A DNA stretch of 64,000 bases. Source: Protopterus annectens. Lineage: Eukaryota > Chordata > Ceratodontiformes > Protopteridae. Position numbers and translations under genes: made by a program. Each line of letters starts with the position of its first letter. The stretch's first letter is position 1. Positions 54,680-64,000 of the stretch are shown here, piece by piece. A model generated the notes under the pieces. That model made no database searches and had not been told where the DNA came from. It worked only from the letters and a program-made list of their open reading frames with translations. The stretch spans positions 1,200,874,723-1,200,938,722 of the forward strand of contig NC_056737.1 in NCBI RefSeq assembly GCF_019279795.1. Direction: 5' to 3'.

Positions 54680-56252
54680 AAAGGAGGCCCAATTGTCGTC
54701 GTCCCCTCCCGGAGGCAATTGGGGACTGTTTATCCCTGCACAAGAGACCCTGGCTAGATATCACAAAAGACACCTGGCTGCAGAGGATTATTTACAGAGG
54801 TTATATAATTCCCTTTTCCCTTCCACCTCCATCCTCACAAAAGTTTCCCAATGTTCTGCCTAGTCAGAGGAAAGTAGCAGCACTGGAAATACAAAAGCTG
54901 CTAGAAAAAAAGAGAAATCTGAGAGGTCCCACCAGACCAGAAAGGATGCAGAACTTACTCAAGATTCTTTTTAGTGCCAAAGAAAACAGGGGACTGGAGA
55001 CCAGTTCTGGATCTCAGCAAAATGAACAAGTCATTTCAACACTCAAAGTTTTGGATGGTCATGGTTCAGTCATCCTGCCATTCCTAGGCAATCCGATTGA
55101 ATGTACTCGATAGACCTTCAAGATGCGTACTATCACATAAAAAATGAACAGGCAGTCAAGAAGGATCTTATGCTTCTGGCTGGCAGCCAGTCATTTCCAG
55201 TTCAGAGCCCTGCCCTTTGGTCTCACCACAGCACCCAGAGTGTTCTCCAAATGCATGGTAGTGGTTGCAGCTCACTTGAGACTTTAGGTATTCTGGGTGT
55301 TTCTGTATTTAGACAACTGGCTCATTACCACTCCGACCATGCATCTACTCATAATAGTGAGAGATTAGGTTATCCAAACTTGTTCCCTTCTGGGAATTAC
55401 AATAAATTACAACAAATCACAGTTGCAAGCACCTCAAACACTGGAATTCATAAGGGCAAATTTCAGTACAGTATCTGCAACAGCTTCACTTCTCCTGCCA
55501 GAGTACAAACGTTGAGATTCCAAGTCACAGAAATTATTCATAACACCAACATTTCAGCCTGGTTAATTCTTCAAGCCTTTGGGACAATGTCAACATCCAT
55601 AATTTTAGTCTCCCCTGGCAAAATATCACATGAGAATTCATCAGTGGATGCTAGCATCCTAATGGTGCATTCTTTATCTGAGGATGTCAGTTCAGATAAA
55701 GATCACACAGGCTTGCAAAAGATACCTTTGGTGGTGGATAAGATCAGATCAACATTTACAAGGCTGTCCATTCATTCTCTCTCAACCCAAGGCCATAGTG
55801 ACCATAGACTCATTCCAAATTGGGTGGGGGGACACTTCCTGGGGAAAACAGTCCAAGGCACTTGGTTGCTGAAGAGGCCAGTTTGCATATAAATGTCCTG
55901 GAGATGATAGCAGTGCTTTTGATATTGCAAACCTTTCAGGTGCTCTACCTCTGAGGACAATTGCAATTCAAACAAACAATATGTCAGTAGTTTGGTACAT
56001 CAGCAAACAAGGAGGAACCAGGTCTTACTCCTCATGTCAAGAAGCACTTGGAGTGTGGCGATGGGTGATCTCATCCAACTGTTTTCTGACAGCAGCGCAC
56101 ATTCTGGGGAAGTCCAGTGTGATAGCAGACAAACTGAGAAGGTTCATTCTAATACTCCGTGAGTTGCCTCTCAACGGGAATGTGACAGAAATTATTTTCC
56201 ATTGATGGGACCAGCCTTGCTGTGATCTTTTTTGTCTCCCCTAAACAACAGC
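54680..56252 (+). mobile_element. DIRS-8, 5' segment (RT and RNase H remnant)
   Basis: It starts abruptly at the beginning of pol (GGCCCAATTG..GAGGCAATTGG), with gag and the left repeat missing. It stops at 56252, where DIRS-9 begins, and resumes at 62422. Confidence 0.88.
54680..56252 (+). pseudogene. pol: DIRS-8 RT-RNase H remnant (YLDN)
   Basis: RT pieces in several frames include TYSRFFLVPKKTGDWRPVLD near 54950, a degraded CSIDLQDAYYHIK near 55100 and ALPFGLTTAPRVFSKCMVVV near 55210. The active site reads YLDNWLIT at 55306-55329, so the second catalytic Asp is Asn. RNase H has TIDSFQIGWG near 55805 and NNMSVVWYISKQGGTRSYSS near 55977. The methylase-like domain starts DQPCCDLF and is cut by DIRS-9; its remainder is at 62430-62745. 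Confidence 0.88.
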
Positions 56253-56440
56253 ATGTTAAGTTGTCTATCTCGCCTTCATTCTTGCTGGATGGGTTCGGAG
56301 CCGACCTCGGCTCCGACTCGGCCACTCTAAAAGCTCGAGAGTTGGTTCCACCGGCTCGAGGCTCCCCTTATATCCCACAATGCTAGGCGAGAGTTACCTC
56401 AGATCTCGTTTGCCGCTACAGCTTCGAGGTTGGTTGCTTC
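56253..56440 (+). repeat. DIRS-9 left inverted terminal repeat
   Basis: It begins ATGTTAAGTTGTCTATCTCG and contains the GGTTCGGAGCCGACCTCGGC and GGCTCGAGGCTCCCCTTATA segments. The inner block is CCTCAGATCTCGTTTGCCGC. It is nearly identical in complement to 62236-62421. Confidence 0.95.
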
Positions 56441-56746
56441 TACCGGTTCCTGGTGAGTGTTAGCTTTTTCTTCTAAAAGTTACTCTTTTACCCCTTTTTA
56501 AGTTAAATTCTTCTTAGATTAGTGTAGATTATACAACTTTAACCCTATATTTTTCCCGTTTCTTTCTAAAAGAACCTTTGGTTCTTCCCTTGGGCCTTAG
56601 GCCTTCTCTTCCCTAAGGGAGTGTTTGTGTAGTTTACTATAATTTTGTACTTAAATTCTAGTATTATTACTAAAATTGTTATATTTTCTGACAGGGTATA
56701 ACTGGTGTGTTTGAGTGTGTGTTTGTGTACACCTGTCAGTTAGGCT

Positions 56747-58988
56747 ATGTCTAAAGAAGCAAAGGTCTCCGGATTCAAGAAGTGTGATGCGTGCTGTCAG
56801 AAAATGTCTCTGACAGACGCTCACACTTCTTGTGTCTATTGTCTGGGGCCTTTGCACCTGCAGGACTCCTGTGCTGTTTGCCATGGCTTCAGCCCCAGGG
56901 TCCTGCAGGAAAGAAAAAACAAGCTAATTCTGAGAGGCTTGTTGAAGCCAGAGGATTCCCTGTCTGTCTCAACAGGGAAGCCCTCTAAGGCATCGAGGTC
57001 TTCGGCTCCGGCTTCTGAGCCGAGACCTCAGGTTGTTCAACCTTTGCCTTTATCGGCTCCGGCTGGAGCCGATAAGTCTCAGTCCACAGTTTCTGTGGCT
57101 CCCTCGGCTCAGGCTGGAGCCGAGGTTATTGAAGTACCCGTGTCGGCTCCGACCAGATCTTCAGAGCCGACAACTAGAAAGAGATCAAGGTCACCATCTA
57201 TTGGCTCCGTTCATTCGGCTCCAGGTTCTCCCCTGCTGTCTGAACGGAGCCAAAGGTCTCATTCCTCTAGGTCATCGAGGCTGTCCGATCATGACCTTCA
57301 GAGGGTAGTGAGTCGACTACTTAAGTCCGAGGCACTAGCCCAGATGCTTCAGAGCCCGACTCATCAGTCGATGCCTGCCCGGTCCATCAACTCTTTCCTC
57401 CTTCGACTCTTCTGAGTTCGGAGCCGGGTCGTCGGAACCGAGACTGTGATTGCCGGAGCCAAGACAATTGTCTTCGGCTCCGTCGTCGCTCCGTTTTCTT
57501 CTTTGGAAGAATCTCGGCGCCGGACTTCCCTCGTTGGCTCCGAGGGTGAGTGGCATCGGACCCTTGTCCGACCCCCTCTCCCTCTCGGGCTTCGGGCTGG
57601 TGAGTTCGGCTCCGACATCGACCTCGGAGCCATCACTGTCGGTGCTGAGGGGGTTCTTAGCTCGGAGCGGGGACCTCTGGCTCTGCCTGACAGGGGTGCA
57701 TTCGAGGTCATGCGGAGTGTGTTAGAGCCAGGCTCTACCCCACAGTCGGCTCCGTCCGCCCCTCCCTCTATGCTGCCTCAGGGTAAGTCGACTCACTCCC
57801 TCATCCCGGACCGCAGAGAGCCAGCTCCTCAGGAACCCCTGTGGGATTTCATCCTCTTCGAGGCCTCTCCTGATTTGGCAGAAGAGCCCCCTCGGAAGAG
57901 GAAGTGCAAGAGGAAACACATTGACTCACCTGAGTCTATCACGTCAGACACAGATCTGGATGATTCTGAGGGTTCCCCGTTCCCCTTCTGAAGATGTCTC
58001 ATTTGCAGACATTCTGGAGATCCTGAAACAGAGGGGAAATTGGCCAGCCCTCAACCCTTCGGAGGACGAATCTGTGTATCTTGAGGCGTTTGGCTCTCGT
58101 CCTTCCACCTCCTGGGTGTCCCCCTTCGACCCCCTCATGCAGGTGGTTGCTAAGAAGGCATGGACGGCTCCTGATTCAGTGGACCCCACTCCCAGGAGAC
58201 CCTCCAAATTCATCACAGCTCCATCAGACAAGCAATTTTTATCAAAAGGAGTTTCTGTGGATGCTATGGTGGTAGCTGCCGCCACAAAGAAGGAACTGGC
58301 TGATCCTTCAGTGCCTGTCCATCCACCTAACAAGGAATCTAGGTCCATGGATAGGTACGGGAAGCGGATGTTCTCCTCAGCGACATTCACCATGCGTTCG
58401 CTGAATTACCTGTGCCATTTCACTCGTCTTCAAAGGGACTTGATCAAGGAAGCGAGTGAAATGTTAAAGGACCCTACAGCTGCGGGTTTCCAAGAGAAAA
58501 TGAACACGCAGCTGGCTACCCTTAATTCCATATCCAACTCCTCCATGCGCCTCCTCTCTTATGCGGCCGATGGAGCGAGCAGATCCGCAGGGACAGGAGT
58601 AGCCTTACGTAGGCACGCCTGGATGCGGCTATGCAACTTTGCGGAACCTTTCAAGACGTCTTTCACGAACTCCCCTTTTGATGGATCATCTCTCTTTGGT
58701 CCTCAAGTGAAAGAAACCCTGACTAGGTGCGAGACTGATGGCAAGACCCTTTCTGCCGTCGGAGTCCGTTTTTCGACTCCTTCTAGGCCTTACCCCAAAG
58801 GCCAGAAGGGTGGGAAGATGTGGTTCCGTAAACAATCTCAAGGGACTTCACCTGACGCACAGAGTCGTTTTCCTACCAAAGGCAGAGGTGGGAATAACAA
58901 TGGTAGACGTCGCCCTAGGGACAGGGGGGGTCCGCAGAACCAGGGCAATCGGGAAGCCTTTCCTGACAAGCCCTTTCAGCATCCCTGA
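56747..58988 (+). pseudogene. gag: DIRS-9 gag (one stop, one frameshift)
   Basis: The ATG at 56747 opens MSKEAKVSGFKKCDACCQKM. The N-terminal module fits C-x2-C-x9-H-x2-C-x2-C-x9-C-x2-C. The long Ser/Pro/Glu region contains repeated TCGGCTCCG words. A DHDLQRVVSRLLK segment lies near 57290. A TGA at ~57413 interrupts, then the same frame continues to ~57975 (HIDSPESITSDTDLDDSEG). A small indel in the C-rich GGTTCCCCGTTCCCC stretch shifts to the last frame (57921-58988), open for ~350 codons. There are the core MDRYGKRMFSSATF near 58345, FDGSSLFGPQVKETLTRCE and a tail NNNGRRRPRDRGG. Confidence 0.9.
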
Positions 58989-60767
58989 GGTGTTGCCCGA
59001 CTGCCCATCTTCGGAGGCAGTCGGGGGAAGATTGTCACTGTACCCAGAAGCCTGGCTATCCCTGACTCAAGACAAATGGGTACAGTCCATCATTTCCGAA
59101 GGCTATTCTATCCCCTTTCTTCGTTTTCCAAATCAGTCAAAAAAATCCCTTCCAGATGTTCCACCCGCTCAAAGGGATATAGCAGCTTTGGAAATTTCAA
59201 AACTGCTTGCAAAAGAGCAATTCAGTCAGTGCCAGCAGTCCAACAAGGATCCGGAATCTACTCAAGGTTCTTTTTAGTTCCAAAGAAAACAGGGGACTGG
59301 AGACCGATTTTGGATCTCAGTGTCTTGAACAAATCAGTCAAGAAAACAAGATTTCGGATGGTCACGCTGCAATCCATTCTTCCCCTTTTGGGCGAAGGAA
59401 ACTGGATGTGCTCTATAGACCTTCGGGATGCGTACTATCACATAAAAATGAACAGACGCTCCAGAAGATTCCTCCGCTTCAGGCTGGGAACCAGTCATTA
59501 TCAGTTCAGGGCCCTGCCCTTTGGTCTCACCACTGCCCCCCGGGTGTTTACCAAATGCATGGCAGTGGTAGCTTCTCACCTGAGACGACAAGGATTCCAG
59601 GTGTTTCCATATTTGGTCGACTGGCTTCTCACAGCTCCCACCAAGCATCTCCTTCTGATGGCCAGAGATTATACTTTTCGCGTTTGTCAAAAACTGGGTA
59701 TTTCAATAAATTGCGAAAAGTCTGTTTTGTCACCTTGTCGTACTATTACCTACATAGGCGCAAATTTAGATACTATAAACATGTCTGCAACGCTAACGAA
59801 CCAAAGGATATCAGACATTCACAAATTGGTGTCACTTCTTCTCAACAACAACAGAGCCAAAGCCAGGTTAGTTCTAAAGGTGTTGGGAATCATGGCAGCG
59901 CCATACCTCTCCTCCCATTGGCCAGATACCACATGCGGATCCTTCAGTGGATGCTTTTTCTCAATGGTCATACCAGGAACTTCCAATGTCTCACACCATT
60001 ATGATCACGCAAGCGTGCAAAAGCATCTCATGTGGTGGATGTCTTCCCCAGCTCCTGTCGGGAAGACCATTTGTTCCACCTCCTCCGGTTGCTACTCTGA
60101 CAACGGATGCCTCCCTGATCGGGTGGGGGCATTATCGGGGCAGGACAGTCCAGGGCACATGGCAACCAAACGAATGCCACTTGCACATAAATGTTCTGGA
60201 GATGAGAGCAGTGCTTTTAGCGTTGCAAGCCCTTCAAGACTCTCTTCCCTTGGGAACGATTGCAATCCAGACAGACAATATGTCTGTAGTGTGGTACATC
60301 AACAAACAAGGCGGAACCAGATCATACCCCTGTGTCGAGAAGCACTCAGACTGTGGCAATGGGCGATTTCTTCTCAGCGTTTTCTGATAGCAACGCACAT
60401 CCCCGGGAAGTCCAATCACATTGCAGACAAGTTGAGCAGAGCTATACTCATGCCTCACGAGTGGTCTCTGAAAGACTCTGTAGTGAGAGAGATATTTCTC
60501 AAGTGGGGTCAGCCTTGCTGCGATCTTTTTGCTACTCCCCAAAACAGCAAGTGCAGAGAATACTTCACTCTATTCCCTTTACCAGGCCAACCCAGCAGAG
60601 ACGCTCTAGTCCAAGTTTGGCCCCGGGGACTTCTGTATGCATTTCCTCCTTTTCCTCTGATCTCTCAAGTAATACAGAAAGCTATCGCTCAGAAGGCCTC
60701 ATTGATCCTCATTGCTCCTTACTGGCCTCGACAAGTGTGGTTCCCCTTTCTACATCGTTTCTCTTGA
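58989..60767 (+). pseudogene. pol: DIRS-9 RT-RNase H-methylase-like polyprotein (YLVD, frameshifted)
   Basis: It starts in the frame overlapping gag (LPDCPSSEAVGG, DKWVQSIISEGYSIPFLRF), shifts near 59215, then is open through FFLVPKKTGDWRPILDL, CSIDLRDAYYHIKMN and LPFGLTTAPRVFTKCMAVVA. The active site reads YLVDWL (59610-59627), with the first catalytic Asp replaced by Val (GTC at 59616-59618). RNase H is in another frame (59947-60330) with LTTDASLIGWG, VLEMRAVLLAL and QTDNMSVVWYINKQGG, all catalytic acids kept. The frame returns for the methylase-like domain: DLFATPQNSKC, LLYAFPPFPLISQV and ILIAPYWPRQVWFPFL, ending 60767. Confidence 0.93.
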
Positions 60768-60773
60768 GCGACC

Positions 60774-61905
60774 GTGGAGTCTGGACCTAGTTCCAGATCT
60801 TTTGATCCACCAGTCGGGTCAGTTTCATCGCTCCCTCCCCTCTCTGAACCTCACTGCTTGGTTCCTCCAGTTCCAACCGTAGCCAGGCTTCCTCAATTAT
60901 CTCACTCGGTTAGAGATATATTGATAGCTTCCCATAAATCTTCCACTCGAAAGATTTATTTGAGTAAGTGGAAACGCTTCTCATATTGGGCACAAGGAAA
61001 GGACATAGATCCTTTCACCGCTTCTATCCAACTAGTCCTTGATTTTCTAGCTGAACTCTTCCATGCAGGTTCATCTCCATCTACTCTTAAGGTTCAATTG
61101 GCAGCTATTTCTAATTTTCATGTGGGCATTTCTGAATCTGCCCTAATGTCCCACAAACTTTGCAAAGCCTTTTTGAAAGGAGTTTTTCTTCTCAGACCTC
61201 CTATAAGAAATCCTCCTTCTCCTTGGGACCTAAATTTAGTTCTTGCTTCTTTGATTCTTTCCCCTTTCGAACCTGCAGCTTCATGTTCCTTGAGATTATT
61301 ATCATGGAAAACTCTCTTTCTGGTGGCTATCACATCAGCTAGAAGAATTTCAGAACTTCAAGCACTCAGTTGTCGTTCTCCTTATCTTTTGTTCCATAAG
61401 GACAGAGTTTCCTTACGAACTAACCCGTCCTTTTTGCCTAAGGTGGTTTCAACATCAAATCTAAACCAAAGCATTGACCTCCTGTCTTTTCCCAGAGTAT
61501 TCAAATAGGTCTGAACAAAAATTACACTGCCTGGATGTTCATCGTCAATTAAGGTACTACTTGGACAGGACGAAACAATTCAGAAAATCTGATCAGCTGT
61601 TTGTCTCCTATGCGGAAAGCAGAAAGGGACTTCCAGTTTCAAAGGTATCATTATCCAGATGGCTAACATCTCTGATTACCCTTGTTTATGAGATTAGACA
61701 CCAAAACTGCCTAATAAACCTAAAGCCCATTCCACCAGAGCTTTGGCTACTTCTTTAGCCTTCCAAGACAGACTGCCTATTGACACCATTTGTGCAGCGG
61801 CTACTTGGGCTACTCCTCACACTTTTATTTCCCATTATAAGTTGGATTTAGCTTCTAGGCATAGAGCTAATTTTGGTTCCACTGTTCTCAGGAGTCTGTT
61901 CCGTT
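60774..61905 (+). pseudogene. DIRS-9 tyrosine recombinase (two frameshifts, catalytic residues intact)
   Basis: The frame 60774-61508 covers SHKSSTRKIYLSKWKRFSYW, LAAISNFHVG and the first catalytic box ITSARRISELQAL (near 61328). A frameshift near 61490 moves DVHRQLRYYLDRTKQFRKSD to the next frame, and another near 61715 restores the last part. There, AHSTRALATSLAF and TWATPHTFISHYKLD (nucleophilic Tyr near 61840) run to the TAG at 61905. The residues needed for catalysis are present, but no continuous protein can be made. Confidence 0.92.
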
Positions 61906-61936
61906 AGGCCACCGGGACAAGGTGCTAGGACGCGGT

Positions 61937-62032
61937 CCCATCCAGCAAGAATGAAGGCGAGATAGACAACTTAACATATAGAAGTTATGTTCTTACCATA
62001 ACGTTCCATGTTAGTTGTCTTCTTCTCCTTCT
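61937..62032 (+). repeat. DIRS-9 internal complementary region
   Basis: The first half is the reverse complement of the left end (CATCCAGCAAGAATGAAGGC..GACAACTTAACAT). The second half is the reverse complement of the right end (ACGTTCCATGTTAGTTGTCT). The core GTTATG-TTCTTAC-CATAAC is at 61984-62002. Confidence 0.95.
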
Positions 62033-62235
62033 TCTTGGCCCCCCTCCTTCCCCCTGGCCTGGACAGACCTAGAGGAGTTGTGATCGTGACCTCTCTTTCT
62101 ACCACCTCTTCTTAGTCATATGCTATTATGCATATTTCTTGTTTCAGGATGTAGGTCACCCTTCTTTCTTCCTGTTATTAGAGGTGGATTCTGTTTTACA
62201 GTTATACTGTTACTGTTATAAGCTGGGGTTAGCTT

Positions 62236-62421
62236 ACAAACGAGATCTGAGGTAACTCTCGCCTAGCATTGTGGGATATAAGGGGAGCCTCGAGCCGGTG
62301 GAACCAACTCTCGAGCTTTTAGAGTAGCAGTCGGGCCGAGGTCGGCTCCGAACCCATCCAGCAAGAAGAAGGCGAGAAGAAGACAACTAACATGGAACGT
62401 TATGGTAAGAACATAACTTCT
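62236..62421 (+). repeat. DIRS-9 right inverted terminal repeat
   Basis: Complement of the left repeat from ACGAGATCTGAGGTAACTCT to GAACCCATCCAGCAAGAAG, then the right tail CTAACATGGAACGTTATGGT ending ACATAACTTCT. Confidence 0.95.
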
Positions 62422-62429
62422 ATTTTTTT

Positions 62430-62745
62430 GCCCTAATCCCCCAATGGAGGAATTACTGAGGGATGCTCTCCTCCATGATTGACCCTCTGGTCTTCTCTAT
62501 GCTTATCCACCAACTGCCTTGATTCCCAAGTTTCTGCAGAACGCTGCATGGTTGAAGAGCAAAGTCATTCTCTTTGAATCTTACTGGCCTCAACAGGTTT
62601 GGTTCCCCTTCCTTTGGCCTCATCTTCTTTACCCTCCTTGGATTCTGGATCTGATTCCAGACCTACTGTCTCACCCAGCAGGCATGATTCATCTGGATAT
62701 CTCAAACCTCAAGCGAACAGCATTGTTTCTCCACTTCCATTAATA
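62430..62745 (+). pseudogene. pol: DIRS-8 methylase-like domain, C-terminal part
   Basis: It contains YAYPPTALIPKFLQNAAWLK, VILFESYWPQQVWFPFLWP and ISNLKRTALFLHFH, ending in TAA at 62741-62743. It continues DIRS-8 pol after the DIRS-9 insertion. A stop is at ~62480 (TGA in the HDWP equivalent). Confidence 0.86.
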
Positions 62746-62749
62746 GTCG

Positions 62750-63747
62750 GACTACCTATGCTCTCATCTTCTGTTTGTCATATGCTTTTGTCTTCCCATA
62801 AAGCTTCTACTAGAAAAATCTACAAGAGTAAATGGAAGAAGTTTGTTTGTTGGAAACATCACTGACATATTGATCCCTTTTCAGCCCCTACACAAAGTGC
62901 CTTAGTGTTTTTGGCAGAAATTCTTAATGGAGGGAGCTAGCTCCCCTACTATTAATGTTCCACTGCCAGCAAACTCTAACTTTCATGTAGGAGATGATAG
63001 CTCTTCTCTAGCCTCCTCTAAGATATGCAAGGCCTTCTTAAGAGGTACTATTTTACTTACACTACCTTATAAAGATCCTACCCCTCAATTACAGGCCTTA
63101 ATCCACTCCCCCTTTGAACCAGCAGGGAAATGTGAACTTAAATTTCTGATCTGGAAGATGATATTTTTAGTGACTATTACCTCTGCTAGGAGAATTTCAG
63201 AACTTTAAGCTGTATTTTCTAAACCTCCTTACTTGATTTCCCACAAGGACAGGGTGATGTTAAGAATCAACCCTTCCTTCCTTCATAGGTGGTGTCAGAA
63301 TTCAGAATGAATCAGTCTATTAAACTGCCCATTTTCTTTCCAAAATTTGAAAACAAATGTGAGTGTATGTTAAATTTGCTGGATGTTCATAGACAGTTAT
63401 GTTTCTACTTACACAGAAGAAAAACAGATTAGAAACTCTGATCATTTATTTGTATCTTTGCAGATAACCAATTAGACAAATTGGTTACAAAGGTAACATT
63501 GGCAAGGTGGATTACTGATTGTCTGTGTCAATATTAAATCAGCCATTTCACTGCTAAAACCTTTAAGACCTCACTCTACTAGATGTAGGGCAACCTCGTC
63601 AATATTTTTATCCAGGCATTCCATAGGTGACATATGTGCAGCTGCTACTTGGGCTAATCCTCATACTACAACTCTCTACAAATTAGATCTGTTCTCGAGG
63701 GGAAGAGCAGCATTTGGCTCAGCTGTGCTCAGGAATATCCTTCTTTA
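62750..63747 (+). pseudogene. DIRS-8 tyrosine recombinase (decayed)
   Basis: Segments seen are SSHKASTRKIYKSKWKKFVC near 62795, ITSARRISEL followed by a stop at ~63207, the PHSTRCRATS box near 63570 (H-x-x-R intact) and a shortened terminal block TWANPHTTTLYKLD with Tyr retained. The gene ends SAVLRNILL and TAG at ~63747. Multiple frame breaks. Confidence 0.86.
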
Positions 63748-63785
63748 GAATCCACCTGGGATATTAGGTAGCTGGAGACTCTGTC

Positions 63786-63874
63786 CCAATGGTTGAGGAA
63801 TGAATGAAAATTGACATCAGATAAAGAAGTTATGTATTTATCATAACTTTCCATCTGTGTTGTCCATTCCCACT
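63786..63874 (+). repeat. DIRS-8 internal complementary region
   Basis: It has the same layout as in the other copies (GGTTGAGGAATGAATGAAAA.. and ..TTTCCATCTGTGTTGTCCAT). The core GTTATG-TATTTAT-CATAAC is at 63829-63847. Confidence 0.82.
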
Positions 63875-64000
63875 AACCCCCTACCTTTGTCATCATGGAC
63901 TTCTGAAAGAGCAGGATATGTCAAGGACACCACAGTGTCTTGTATGGAGCTCCAGATATTGGTTTCCTTTCTTAGGAACATTATCCTGATATTTATTGCT

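Larger units (their letters stand above)
56253..62421 (+). mobile_element. DIRS-9, complete and best-preserved element, inserted in DIRS-8
   Basis: This element of ~6.17 kb has near-perfect inverted terminal repeats and long open stretches in all genes. The internal complementary region matches both ends. The ends are fixed by the break in DIRS-8 and by the internal region. It has few frameshifts, but an RT active-site change (YLVD) and two recombinase frame breaks. It is the youngest-looking member of its lineage here. Confidence 0.95.
62422..64000 (+). mobile_element. DIRS-8, 3' segment (runs off the window)
   Basis: It resumes the methylase-like domain (FALIPQWRNYxGMLS then LLYAYPPTALIPKFLQ), followed by the recombinase remnant and the internal complementary region. 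The right terminal repeat should lie just beyond 64000; a GAGCTCCAGATATTGGTTTC segment typical of the stretch before it is at ~63940. Confidence 0.88.

Overview
This is a vertebrate nuclear sequence made almost entirely of nested transposable elements around one small host exon. It has introns, long TA/TG microsatellites, minisatellites, AT-rich filler and many decayed reverse-transcriptase genes, and no bacterial operons. The host anchor is a 121-bp exon at 32296-32416 (+). It has a clean acceptor and donor and encodes part of the domain II-III linker of a voltage-gated sodium channel alpha subunit, closest by eye to SCN2A. Nothing else in the window looks like a channel exon, so at least ~32 kb of intron lies on each side. 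Such swollen introns, together with the dominance of DIRS-type tyrosine-recombinase retrotransposons, suggest a vertebrate with a very large genome. An amphibian (salamander or caecilian) is the best guess; a lungfish is possible.

Layout. Nine DIRS copies are numbered by position and all lie on the + strand. DIRS-1 (1-4482 and 10446-11234) is split in its recombinase gene by complete DIRS-2 (4483-10445). DIRS-3 (11408-19763) carries a chain of foldback elements and microsatellites in its 5' region and a Penelope-like palindrome in gag. A CR1-like LINE 3' end (20725-21920) and an isolated foldback element with a 9-bp target duplication (22538-23248) follow. DIRS-4 (24762-30932) holds a LINE fragment and has lost the N-terminal half of its RT. 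Next come about 1.4 kb of intron, the sodium-channel exon, and a LINE RT remnant containing a 26-bp minisatellite. DIRS-5 (34010-42279) is an internally deleted copy. It holds foldback elements, one of which is split by DIRS-6 (35634-40966), a member of a different DIRS lineage with a TATA-box terminal repeat. DIRS-7 (about 44085-49911), two minus-strand LINE pieces (49974-50534 and about 50750-52940) and an unassigned stretch follow. Last, DIRS-8 (about 54680-56252 and 62422 to the window end) is split by complete DIRS-9 (56253-62421).

The DIRS copies share one plan: inverted terminal repeats, a gag with an N-terminal cysteine/histidine-rich module and an RG-rich tail, RT with RNase H and a Dam-methylase-like domain, a tyrosine recombinase, and an internal complementary region. 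In each well-preserved copy the internal region is the reverse complement of the joined right and left ends, as expected of a copied circle junction. At its centre is GTTATG-N7-CATAAC, which looks like a recombinase crossover site. Every copy is broken by frameshifts, stops or active-site changes.

The strongest candidate for something undescribed is the foldback (FB) family. Its ends are GGGTCTAC or GGGTTCCC. Its arms are built from repeated short words that differ from copy to copy but are mirrored within a copy, and most copies share a G/C-run core. The copies sit chained together in TA or TG repeats.
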